A program made the position numbers and the translations under genes. Shown piece after piece: positions 49,314 to 62,299 of a stretch of 64,000 nt of DNA. Position 1 is the first letter of the stretch. Every line of letters begins with the position of its first letter. This DNA is from Amphimedon queenslandica. Lineage: Eukaryota; Porifera; Demospongiae; Haplosclerida; Niphatidae. The notes under the pieces were generated by a model. It worked only from the letters and a program-made list of their open reading frames with translations. It did no database searches and was not told the origin of the DNA. The DNA is taken from positions 23,406-87,405 of the forward strand of contig NW_003546326.1 in NCBI RefSeq assembly GCF_000090795.2. Direction: 5' to 3'.

Positions 49314-52300
49314 CTAGTTTGTAAGAATTCCAGCAGAAACTGGCGACGACCCTGAGCTCTTAGCTCTCTGTATGATATATTGCTGAATGTCACAAGTATA
49401 TTTGAAGGTCAATTTCTTCCCGGGGACTTTATCCATTATGCCTTTGCTATAATAATAGCGAAGACCGCGGCTAAGTTTATCGTAGTTCATACGAGGTTTG
49501 TTCTTCCTTGCTCCCCATAACTTAGCTATCTCCTCAGGCTGGGCTATGTGAAACTCATAGCCATTCCCGGTCCACTGGATGAGGTGAGTCTTGTCAGGAG
49601 AGATCAGGAGGTCAAGGAGAAACTGCCAGAGCTGTATAGGACCTCTACCAGGTGGTACTAAAGAGAGAGAATTGAAATTTAATAGTTATATGAGGATGGA
49701 AGTTTATAAATGTACCAAATAATGATAGTTTAATAAGATCAAGCCCTTACAAGGGAAGGAGGTAACAATGTCTATTAAAGTGTTTGGCATTTTCTTTCTA
49801 ATTTTACAGTTGACTATTAATGACTAATGAGCAACTCCATTCAAGTGCATGGAATGCAGAATGAATGCTCTGACTATTAAATGAAGAGGAAATCACTTAT
49901 ATATATTCTAATTGGGGCAACAAGTAAATTCAATTTTAAGTTGTTTTGTGGACAATTAACAGCTGGTATATTATGAATGATGACATAATAATGAACGTGT
50001 TTGTGCACAAGACCCAAGATTGGATTAAAGTTATCACATTACGTATTCATGCATAATCAGCCAGCACTGATGAATGATGATATTAGATTATGATAAAGCA
50101 TTCATTAAACTTTGACCACAGTGGGCCTAGGGTAAGCACCTCAGCCAGTCCAATAAGGAAAAGAAAACCATCCAACTGAACCATATATCACTCACTGGCT
50201 AACTATAACATCAATTTGATTCAGTATGGTAAATATACAAACCACAGGGCCATGCATAGATGTACTTTTAAAGATGCAATTATTATTTTCTAAATTAGTA
50301 ATATTATAACTTATGTAGCTTTTAAAATGAGTAATATTATAATCTATGTGCTACAAAAGTTGCTAACATACCTGGATGCAATGCTACATCGATATCAGGT
50401 GATGGAGGAGCGTGTTTAGCTTCGCTGTCAGGCTCCACAGAGCTTGACTCTAATTTAAGGCTATTAGTCATCGTAGCCTGAGGTATGTTGGAGAAGAAGA
50501 TAGGAGGAATAGCCTGTCCGGTTACGCCACCAGTGCCGCCCATCAACGAGACGAATGTGTGCTCCGGTAGGCCAGACACTGGGGTAACAGTTGAGACTGG
50601 AGAGGGAGATACGGGAGATGAAGGAAGAGAGGACTTGAGTTGATTCACGTCAGGAAGAGAAGACGAACGTCTTCTCTTTTTAGGAGAGCGAGTGAACTCG
50701 GGATCAGAGCTTGGAGAACTTACTCTCTTTGGACTTCGGTTGCTCCGTCCACTTTCAGACTCCTCCCCGTCGAGAGAATAAGAGGTAGTCGCAAATACTT
50801 TCCCATCTTGCATCACGTGAACGACTTTCGAGTCTGACGGCAAAGTAGGCGTGGCCAGGAGCCCGTTATGGACGGAAGTAGGACTCGATATTTTTGATAA
50901 AGACGTGAGGAAGGAGAGAGGAGGAGCTAGAATGCCCCGAGAGAGACCAAAAATAGTCCCGTTAGTTTGAGGAGACGGCAAGAAATAAAAGGGTTTGTGC
51001 GACGGAGAAGATGGAGTTGTAGTGGGCGGAGACTGAGGCAGTAAATGACTTGAAGCATTTAGTGGTATTAGAGGCAGGCCGGAGGATATTGTTGGTGGTT
51101 GCGGCGGAGACTCTAGGTCAGTTCTACTAGCAGTACTAGTGCTTGAGCTCTCGCTCCCATTGCCTTTGATCTTAGTACTCACTTGCTTACTCCACTCTTG
51201 TGCCTCACGAATGAACTCCTCCTTTTTCGTTTCAAACGAGTTACGCTCTCCCATTTTCCCTGGGGTCACGATGGGTGGAGTCCGTCTCTCGACTCCACTC
51301 ACAGCCATAGGTGCGGTGCTAAAAGGGGTGGAGCTAAAAGGGGCAGAGCTGACGAGCTTCCCAGCACCTCCCGTGCTTGCAAACAAGAACGGATTACATA
51401 GTGGGAATGTAGGAGCACTCCGCTGATGAACTAGGAGACCGTTTTTAGGTTGTGTGTGTTCATCAGTTTGTTGCATCAACTGCTGATTTCGCTGATCAGA
51501 AAGTAATGTTATATCGGACTGGTTTCGCCTAATAAACTTGCTATGGCCAATTTTTGCATTAGCAGCAACAGTCTGACTGGCCAAGAGTTGTAGTTTTTGA
51601 GCTTCCAAAGAGGCAGCAGAATGAACGAGGGGAGGAGAAGGGAAATGAGAAACTTGAGGAACCTTCCAGAGAGGAGTAGGCGTGGCCAAGTGTGGAAATG
51701 AGCCTGATGGAGTGTGGAGTGATGGAGAAAAACGATGAACTAGAGAGAGAGAGGGGGGGGAGAGAGAAAAGAGAGAGATGTGGTAAATGAAGCTGCACAA
51801 ATGAGTATAGAAATACAAACACACTCTTAATTTCTTTTTGCTGTGGACTGACTGCCATAACAAGGGATTTATACCTTCCCTCAATGTTATGATAGCTATT
51901 TCCGTGTAACATGAAAGCAATGAAGCTTTACACCAGGCCAGCAACATCTAGGGCTACACCGCAATATAAAATACAAGGAAATGACCAGAATGCAGGGACT
52001 ACACCTATACTACACATTGAAATGCTGAGAGGACAACTGAAGCGATACACATCATGCATGTATTAAAGCATAAAGCAAATGTGGCAACATAATATGATAA
52101 TATGTATATGTAATAACAGAGGCTTGTGATGTCATTGCACGTCTTAAAATTACATTCCTCTCTCGCTCTCTCCCCCTCCAAGTCGCTTTAGTCTCATTAC
52201 AATCGTCTTCTTAAAATATGTTTTTAGATGGTATCATCATAATATCATCTCCCTCTCTCTTCCTTTTATCTTGTTTGTCATCAGTGAAATGCATCTCTCT

Positions 52301-53926
52301 CTTACTTCCTCCTAGTGAGTCCACACAAGGCAACTAGTGTACAAGGAAGTGTATCTATTACGGTATAGATTTCTCTCACAATAAATCCAATAAACACAGT
52401 CAAGCATAAACAAGAGCAGACCTGAGAACAATGGGACAAAGCATGTCTGCTACTACATGTAAGAATGCTGTAGCAGCCTGTTGCGTGCATGTTGCATGTA
52501 CATGCATAGTGAGGGGGGAGAGAAAGAGATTGAAAATAAAAGTATACACGAGTATATATACACACACACTTTGATGTATAAGTCTTCAGTGTAACAGTTG
52601 AAGCTTCCAAGAACACACAATGAGAGCAAGAGAGAGAGAGAGTGAGTTCATCCATAGACAACACACACACACTCACAAAGAAGAGCTAAAACATCCCATT
52701 ATGAATTACGCTAATCAAATGATGTCAAGCTCTGTGTTTGCATATAGAAGCAAACCACAAGCTGGTAAAGGACTTTCTTCTTTCACCTCCTGTCATCCCC
52801 TCCCTTTCTTTGATAGCACATGCCAGCCATATTAGAACATTGTGGTCAAGTTATGGAGGGATCATCGTGCAAACACTGACCATCAATCAGAAACGCTTTT
52901 ACACACACAAGCACTGGAGTACATGCACTGCATGCATTGATGGACTCTCTCTGATGGATAATGTGGTGGATTAATATAATAATGATGGATTGAGGTAATG
53001 GGTACTGATCTCATGGCTAGACAACATTTAATCGAAACCTCAGCAGGTGTATTGTCTGGACTCTATGAATGTATGAATGTGCCTCTTCTCATTAAGAGGC
53101 AGACAGTATGCATACAGAGTAAGGTAATCAAGAAGTATTAACTTATGGTTATCAATACTCAGACATGAGGTAATTAGACATTAATCTAGACAGGCACAGA
53201 CACTAATACCATGGGCCCCATACTCCAGAGGTCATAATAACAATGAGAACGGACTATTGTGGGCTGTGCTCCCGTCCTACTTGTTTTTGTATTAATAATA
53301 TATGGACTGATCTCACTATCACAACTCTCCCTCTCTGCTTACCTGATTCGTCTTTTTGTGGATTGAAATTAACTAGAAAGCTTCCCTGGACCTCAATGGC
53401 AGTGAGTCCTTCCAGTTTTGAAATGACTAGCGGAGAGAAGACCTTCAGCCAGACCTTTAACAATACCTGCCTGTTGGTCTGGAGGTCTATGACGTAGAGG
53501 TCGTTGTCTCCACGCTGCGTGAGGTTCACAAGAACGTTCGGGAACTGATGAAGGAGCTCGAATATCTCAGAGACCTCCTCCTTGGAGCTGCAGACAAGCT
53601 GAAGGGATACTGGGTGAAAAGAATCACTAATAGGAGCTGAGAGAGAGAGAGGGAGGGTGGGAGAGAGAAGGCGGAAGAAATCAAGAGGGGAAGGACAGAG
53701 AGAAGGAAAATATTACATTAAGAATTTAGTTCAAAGGGCAAGAGGAGAGAAATGGGACTATACCCGCGTGTACAAATACTTGTGGTGAACCGCATGCTTT
53801 TAATCAATGAAGTATGCATGGAGTTCATAATTAGTCATTTGAGGCAAGCTGATTAATTATGTTATAAAAGAGAAGGAAATAAAAAGGAACTGGGTACATT
53901 AATTGAATGAAGTATGCACACGCATG

Positions 53927-53957
<31 letters not shown>

Positions 53958-56145
53958 ATGAGAAGTCACATTATGATTATAAAATAAACACTTTGTATAG
54001 AAAACCACAGTATTATATTCATAATACGTACAATTACTCACTAAACTGACAGAAAACAAGGAAAATGAGAAGGAAAGGCAAGTAAACACACCATAACTAT
54101 CAGAGAAAGGAAAACTGTTGTAACCTAATGTGTATCTACAAGACAATACAACAACACTATCTATTCTTTGTACTTGTAGCACATAAAAGGCTAAAAACAC
54201 TCAGAGGCATAAGGCACTGAACCATTGCCTCGTGTGTAGCAAGTGTGTGTGTGTGTGTGTTTCATTATTATTATTAAGAATTGAGTTGAGTGAATAGAAC
54301 GGTTTCTTTCCCAATCAAACACAACCTGAAAGCTAAACTGCAGACTGTTACTGAGTCCATAGTCCCAAAATTTACTGATTTCTCTTGGAAATGGGATTAA
54401 CAAAAAAGTGATGGTGATAATAATCTAATATTATATGCATTGCATCTTATTGGGGCCTATTGAGTATATGTGGTTAAATCTATTGGAAGCCACTACAGCT
54501 CATGCACTGCTAGGAATTACTCTAAAAAGGAAATCACAATGTATGCACACACACACACACACACTCATGAATTGGCTGATATTCTAAGTACAGTAACATA
54601 GGAATGAGGAGGAAATAGCACCTTATTGTTGTCATAGGTACATTCTTACAGCTGGAAGCTGCCCGCTACAAGTACAATACAGTACTTGATGAAATTCTCT
54701 CTTAGAAAAACATGTCATGATCATTTATAATGTTCCCATAAAGTCTTGCTGGGGTGGTTTAAACTATAAGTAGTGACAGTACTTATAAGGATCACATGAT
54801 GATGGGTGAGAGGACCAAATAAGTTACCCGCAAGAACAAATTAGTAAGTGCACACACATACACACACAGAGTCACAGTCACAATACGAATTAAAACACTA
54901 TAAAACTGGAGCAGGCTCACCATAAATAAACAACAATCAAGATACTTAGTAAGCCTTTCATTTTCCTTATATCATACACACACATCATTAATTACTGTTC
55001 AGCGGAAAGGAAATCTTTATAATAAATGCAATTACGCACACAAGATGACATATACTAATAACCCCAACCAAAAATTAGTATTTCATTCCAGAATAATCTA
55101 ATTAGAATCACGTTGCATTGTGGGGAAGTTTTACTCCCAGGAATTAAAATAGCTAAAATCAGTCATAAAATGCAACCAATAGTATACTTAGAGACACCAT
55201 AATCATTTTAAAAAATATCAAATTCAATTCATTTGATGACTCACCAATGCTGAGATGAGTCTTTGAGATCTTCACGAGCGAACTCAGACTGGTACTGGGC
55301 TCAACTGCCATCGGGAGGACGTCTGGAACCGAGAGCTGTTTCCGTGACAACGAGAGAAGCAGTGGGAGAGAGGTGGGCATTACAGACACGGTTGCAAAAG
55401 TCGAGACGATTTTAGAGAGAAAAGGGTCGAGAAAATGGCTGCTGTCATACCCGATAAATAACGGCATACGGGACTGGAACTGCTCTCTTATAATGTCCCC
55501 CACTCGCCCAAACCCAACCTCTGTCTTATAACTAACGCAATCGATCTTGACAGTGCTCGGTCGTGTGTGGACGCCATGAAGGTGTAGCAATGCCGGGAAT
55601 CCTTGAGCCCATTTCCTAACTTCATCTTCGCCGTCTTCAGGGAGAACTACAGGAAGACCCATCGCACGAGCGAGGGTATCATCGTAATGTGTGTAAAGGA
55701 GTCTAACACCTTTCCTCCTTAGGCTGAGGAGGTGTTGGAGGGTTCGTGAGCTCTCAAACTCCAGGCCTAGCTCCTTACATGGTGCAAATACTTCCTCTAG
55801 CCACCTCTGGTAGCCATTGCGTTCACGGAGGCTCTCAATGACCTTGCTCATGGCGAAAGGAGGGTCTAGCTCGTATGCGTTCCGCAGCAAGGTCTCTCTT
55901 CTTTCCCTGGCGTGCTCCGTCTGGTTTGCATACTCCAGCTCGAGGGATTTCCTAATGCCACTCTCAGCCAGTGCTCTGTATGAGAGGAATCCGGGGTGAG
56001 GGTGAGAAAGAGGGGAATTTGGCATCTTCTTTGACTCTGAGATGCATATTGAGGTTATCTGAGGACCAATGACCAGTAGAGTTCTGACCGGATCTATCTC
56101 AATGGTAGCCGAGCGATGCACAGGCTGTGGTGTGTGGACTGACAT
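49314..56145 (-). CDS. SIR2-ETS fusion protein C (FAM118-like SIR2 domain plus canonical ETS domain)
   Basis: Four minus-strand exons, 55245-56145, 53343-53636, 50372-51739 and 49314-49657, join to 2907 bp (968 aa) with phase 1 introns only. The SIR2-like domain (about 15-300) has TLLVIGPQITSI, RWLEEVFAPCKELG, LQHLLSLRRKGVRLLYTHYD, VRKWAQGFPALLHLHGVHTR and PLFIGYDSSHFLDPF, matching the FAM118 order. The HLHG histidine is kept, but the TTNYD asparagine is histidine. The middle segment (about 301-398) reads PVSLQLVCSSKEEV and FLVNFNPQ. A Ser/Pro linker has a basic signal (RSPKKRRRSSSLPD). The ETS domain (about 860-945) is textbook: GPIQLWQFLLDLLIS, HLIQWTGNGYEFHI, EIAKLWGARKNKPRMNYDKL and SRGLRYYYSKGI, with both recognition arginines. 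I infer a nuclear, GGAA-binding transcription factor carrying a SIR2-like module. Confidence 0.9.
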
Positions 56146-56396
56146 TATGAGTGCAAAAAGAACTCCTCTGTCTCCTTTCTCTCTATCCTATCTATCCTGC
56201 AAGTTTGTGTGCGTGTGGCAAGTTTATATCCGGGGACAGGAAGAGAAAGCCGGAGTTGGAAGTGAGCGACTTTGGCTGCTGTTTTCCACAAGTTGACTGA
56301 ACTTTTTGCTGGAGCAAACTCCCCAAGTAGCTCCTTCAGTACATACAAGACTCGCAAGCAGAGAAACGCTGCTGATTCTAACTTCCTATCACACAA
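56145..56396 (-). other. Upstream open frame overlapping the gene C start (TAATG)
   Basis: An 83-codon minus-strand reading (MCDRKLESAAFLCLRVLYVL onward) ends in a TAA whose last A is the first base of the gene C ATG. It resembles no family I know, and XRCC1 ends further upstream, so it is not an XRCC1 exon. If it lies in the gene C leader it is an upstream open frame set up for termination-reinitiation. It may also be chance. Confidence 0.35.
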
Positions 56397-56630
56397 TTGG
56401 CGAGAAGCTGCTGTGAAAAAGAGAAGATAGATTAGTGGAAATAAGGAAAGGAAATGATTGAATGAACATTTTAATAGATACGAACATCAACGAGATTCAT
56501 TAGGCTCGCCGACCGGTAATGATATTCATAGTTCTTCCTAGCGCTTGGCCGCTCTTCACATAATTTTTAATTTTTCGAAATAAATCCAGATAAAATAAAA
56601 ACAACAACAAAGTAAAAAGACAAGGATACT

Positions 56631-56910
56631 TTAAGAATGTATAGCAAATTGTTCACAGGACACAATGGCCTGCTCTTTGTGACAGGCAAATATCCAGTCA
56701 GGGCCAACAAAGACTAACGAACTGTTTTCTGACTTAGCCTAACAATGATAAAAATAAGTCACTAAAAGCTATCACTGCAAAAGCTCTCATTTAACACTAA
56801 TGCAACAAGACTGAATACATTCAAACTAGAATTAACGTAGCTACACTAATATCATTTGATACAATAAAGTGGCACACTTGCAATCAAGTGCATTATTATT
56901 ATCACTGCTT

Positions 56911-56949
<39 letters not shown>

Positions 56950-57591
56950 GTAGGATATCATATTTACCTGATCAAAATTCTCATCCCACTCACTCTGTGT
57001 GATAACATGTGTCACCTTATCACTCATGTAATTCTCGATTGTTCTAAAAACAATAAAAATAATTTTTAATAATAATAATAATAGCTCATCAATGGATGAG
57101 TGAGAAGTCACTATGCTAGGGCTATGAGAGTCCAAATGGGAACAAAATGAGAGAGAAGAGTTGAAATGAAGAGAGAGAGAGAGAGGGGGGAGGGAGGCAT
57201 ATGTAAGTGTACATATGCACAAATTCTTATGAACATTGGTAATCTGTAGCCAAAGCGTTACGTCTGTCTAAAATAAGCAGATCTAAAATTAGTATCACCA
57301 ATAGATGCCCATAAGTTGATGCAGTGGGCCAGCTTTACTGTCAGTTACAATTAGCAATTAATAAAAATAATAGCGATAAGGTTTCGCAAGGTGGTACATT
57401 CCAAGACGACATAGTAGAATTGTCATGGATACCAGTCTAACCAAGGGGGGGACCACATCCTACTTTTGACCTCTCATTGGATTATGTTCATACATTATGA
57501 TTTTGGTTGTGTCTTCCATACAGAGTGTACCCTGAGATCCCTCACTCTCTCTAACTTTCTCTCTCTTTCTTTCTCACTCTCACTCACTCAC

Positions 57592-57644
<53 letters not shown>

Positions 57645-58501
57645 AAGTAGCTCTTCTTCTTATAGAGACAAAATTTTCTCCACAACAAATTATATACGTG
57701 ACTTTTAAATGTAGCAGGACTAGCATAAACAATTACATGCAGTACAACTTCAAATTGTTAATGCTAAATTTGGAAAGAGAGAGAGAGTAAGTGAGGGCTC
57801 ACACAAGAACAATAATATAATGCAAGACTGGGCTCAGATATTCAACTATGAGAAACTATTATCATTATTCAAGCTTTATTGCGTGATATGAAAAAAATCA
57901 GAACTACAATTGAAACTAAACATAGTCACCGTGGAGTACACATGACTGTTACGTACATACACAGAGAGAGAGAGAGAGAGTGTGTGTGAGAGACATGAAT
58001 AATCAGCTCTCACATCATGAGAGCAATTATTTTGATAACAGAACATAATTGCAATAAAGTAGCCTAAACAGCACATCCTAATATGCAGAGGAAAGTTTAA
58101 CCTGCACTTCCTGCTGAGGGCAGCAAACTCATTGATATAATACAGTGACAGGGTTCAGCTAGTGTACCTAATACTAGCTGACACATGATACCGTGGCCAA
58201 AGAATAAGCATATTGTATAGCTAAGCCACAGCTTTTATCACATGATGGACCATACATGCTACATGCTAATCCTATTACTATAATAATGCTGACTGTAAGA
58301 TCATGACCATCACACTCGATAGCCTCAGGTCATATATGAGATAGGAAACCAAATACAAAATGAGATCATGGAATATGAAATAATACCATTTCCAATACAG
58401 ATATCACTCATATACAATGCACACCACCCATTGTTGATAAATGGCCTCTGGAGTGAATAGTATCGTACATATTATTATTGTCACCACCACACCTGTAACT
58501 A

Positions 58502-58546
<45 letters not shown>

Positions 58547-60698
58547 ATGCATATAGTAATGTGTTAGAGGTAAGGGGCATTAAAAGGAGTCTCCATTCAC
58601 TCTTGCTTGCTGCAGGAGAGCATGAACTTTAATCAAAACAGGAAATATTAACAGTCACTATGTCTGGCTTGGGATGTTTGCTTGAGAGTAGAAAGAGAGA
58701 GAGAGAGAGGAGAGTATATACATGTACATCCAGGCTTGTTGTCAAAACATCTGCCACGGCATATTGAAGCTACATCTGTCAAGGAAACCGACAGCTGGAA
58801 TTTAAAGCTAACAGGCTGCCATGCACATTTAAAAATAACTTGAAATTATTGCAAACAAGCAAACATTGTGTATCGTTTCCTCTCTCTCTCTCTCTCCCAT
58901 GACTCTATTGCTCTCTATTGCTCTCTATTGCTTCTATTGTCTCAACACATTCACTTTAAACATAAGAGTTTACTCATGAATGCATACACAAGTACAAGTA
59001 TAAAACATATAATAGTAAAATGAAGTAATACGAATATTAGAGAGATTTTACTCACTATATACCTCTTTCTCTATTTCCATTAATCAAATGGTTTCATTTG
59101 TAAATTGAATACATATAAAGGGTACACGCACTCTGTATGTTTCTATGTGTGTCAGGTTTTGATAATAATCAATAATAATTGCTACTATCAGCCCCAATCT
59201 GAATCTCTTCCGTGCTTAAAGCATACCTTAAACCACTTAATGTCTATACTGCATCATGATATTCATCATTTAAATATACTTTTCTTCAAACGACGAATGA
59301 AACCATTATACTACTCATTATAAAAACAAAATACACTTAATTAATTGCAACCCAATAAGAAGTGAGCATCATCAACCACTGGTATGTGCACTAATGTAGC
59401 CATGTACATGTACGTTGTATAGATTACACACTGTCTGTTAGAGTAATGATGCGATGCACTTGTTTGTCTAATGAGCTCACCCATTATATGCTCTGATGTA
59501 ACGCGTTAACAGCCTCATGTCACTAGAACTGAAATCCCCATAAAGCAGAAAAACGCAATCAGAAAAGAAGTCAGCCAGGTTTAATAACGAGGCCGAGTTC
59601 TTTTTCTTTGAGCCTACAGAGAGAGAGAGAGGGGGGGGGGAGGGAAATTGAGGAAGAGATGAAGGTAGTGATAAGATAAAGTACAAGGAAATGACGGACA
59701 TCCTATACATAATAAATGGAGGAAGGAAACACTATGCATAATATACAATAATGAATTGGAGGGGAAAGAGGAATAAACAATAAACACACACACACATTAA
59801 CTAACTTTCAGTTGATTTATCCGTCTGAGTTTCGTTGCCTTTTCTCTCGCTGTTAACAACCCTAAAACGAAGAATTCAAATTCCAAAAATTCCACCGATT
59901 CAAACCTAAATAGCACTCACATGCAGCCACACACAAAGCCACACATCCAAACACACAAAATGTGTTCACACACACACACACACAATGTACTCATACCCAT
60001 AATGTACACATACACCATTATTTTAATATAGAACTACATTCACTGCATATGCATGAGACCACACAAGATCAGAAATGCAACAAGAGTATAAGGAAACGAG
60101 AGAGAGAGAGAGTAAAGGAGAGAGACAAACACCACTCTCTCAGTTCTCAATGGATAAAAGGAGCAATATCTGTAGTTTACAAAATAACATCCAGGAAATG
60201 CTTCATGTGATTAACGTGACACTACAAAGAGAGAGAGCGAGCTAGAAATGGCATTATACCAACAACACAAACATAATGACTAATAATGATAATAATAATG
60301 ATAACAATAATTATATTTATCACTATAGCGGTGTGAACGTTTTGTAATTTTATGTTTACAACTTGGCAGGTTTAAAAATGAAGCCATGCAGCATGACGCC
60401 CTTTCCTCCTTCATTCAGCCAAACATGACCAAGGATGTGAGAACAAAAAATAATTACGACACCATCAATGGATATCACAAAATACAAAATACAGCCTAAC
60501 ATAGCGAATGTAGTACAATAATAAAGTATATGTACTACATATAAGTAGAGTATTTATGATAAAGGCCGGTGTAGTCACACGCAGACATTAAGCCATACAC
60601 AGGAGTCATGCCCCACATCCTCTTATATTCTTATCATTATATAAACAATGCTTTTGATCAGGTTATAAGTCCTAAGGATTTAATGAGCTAAAAATAAG

Positions 60699-60729
<31 letters not shown>

Positions 60730-62260
60730 TATATGTACTATATGCTTGGCCTGTCTTCCCATTATAGTGATCACTCCAGCCTTAGGGCATGTCTTGTACA
60801 TATAACTGCTTTATCCTGTATGTGCATGCCACAAATTCAAGGCTTCAATTATGAACATATAAATGCACGAGGTATTTCTGAACTTGTTAAGTTGTGACAA
60901 TAGCATATTATAATTAAAGGAAAAACTGCTGAGGCAGAATCAGTGTGTGCCGTTGATAGCTAGGATAATAGGATTAGGATGTAAGGGATTTAATTTACTT
61001 TGACTTGTAATTGAACTAATTTCACTTTCACTTACATGGCTATAATCAATCAGATTAAAGAGAGTAGCCATACATAGTCAAACATGCAAGAACAAAAATA
61101 CATGTACATACAAATATAAATGTAAGCTGGACTACATGGATAGCAATATATGTCTTAGCTGTACTCACAGAAAGGAAACCGATCTGACAATAATGAGTGA
61201 ACTTTAACCCACCAAGTAAACATACATAGGGGGGATTACACTATAGCTTACAGCTGGTGGGAATAATAAAGAGAGAGGGAGGGCTTAACCGACTAAGGAG
61301 TAAGGAGGACAAATGAGGGAGTGGGTGACAACAAGATATACACATAAACAAAGGATCCTACACCAATGCTGGGCTGTATATAATTAGTTTTATTTATGTG
61401 ATATTATAGTTGTGATGTGTTTGGTGAAAAGACAAGAGAAAAAAAGAAGGATTTGTTAAATTAACTTTTACCAAGAAGCTGCCCTAAGCTTTACTGTCTA
61501 TGTTTTTATACCAGTCTATACTAAGCTAATATTATTATTATCATTATAACCATAGCAATAATAGCTAGTGTACCAATCATCATATGACATCATTAAGAGA
61601 ACAATGAGGGCAGACTGCTTCAGACTATAGTGACAGACAAAAGCATACAACCGAGACACATTCTAGCCAATATAAAACGATATTAATTAATGATCTTATT
61701 AGTACAGGAAACTACCAGACTTGTCTATAGTAGCGTAGTATGGATGCTTCCCTGTCACACAAGGTGACGTCATTATCTTACCTAATGTACAATGTCTCGA
61801 TTGGTGCATGTTTACATGTACTAGTGTACATTAAAAATAGACGTTTCCATAGTACTGATAATGTAAAAATGTGTACAGACAAGCACTAAAATGATAGCTG
61901 CCGTAATAATTAATGTCAGACCCTCCATCTCTTGCTTATTCTAAAGTCTTAATTCCTAGTATTGGAATTAACTCGTGAGTACTGTATGTATGCACACACA
62001 CACACACACAGACACACTTCCAAGCAACTGAAATCAGTGAACCTCAGGAGTCTAAAATCTAATTATACTTGTACTACACGCTGCAATATAAAGGTAGGCC
62101 TACATACATGTATAGTGTACTGTACTGACGAGACGAAAGGAAATCGTTTATTATCTCAGACATTATGATATTAAGGACAAGTGTTTCCATGGAAAAGGAA
62201 ATATTGAAATCATTTAAAAGAAGCAGACTTCCTGATAGTATGCCGATTCATATAGTAATG

Positions 62261-62299
<39 letters not shown>

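Noticed and set aside
56145-56413. Last exon of XRCC1
   Set aside because: It was first considered because an acceptor-like CAG precedes it. The true XRCC1 end (LVFVGPDWIFACHKEQ, stop at 56631) lies upstream and completes the second BRCT domain.
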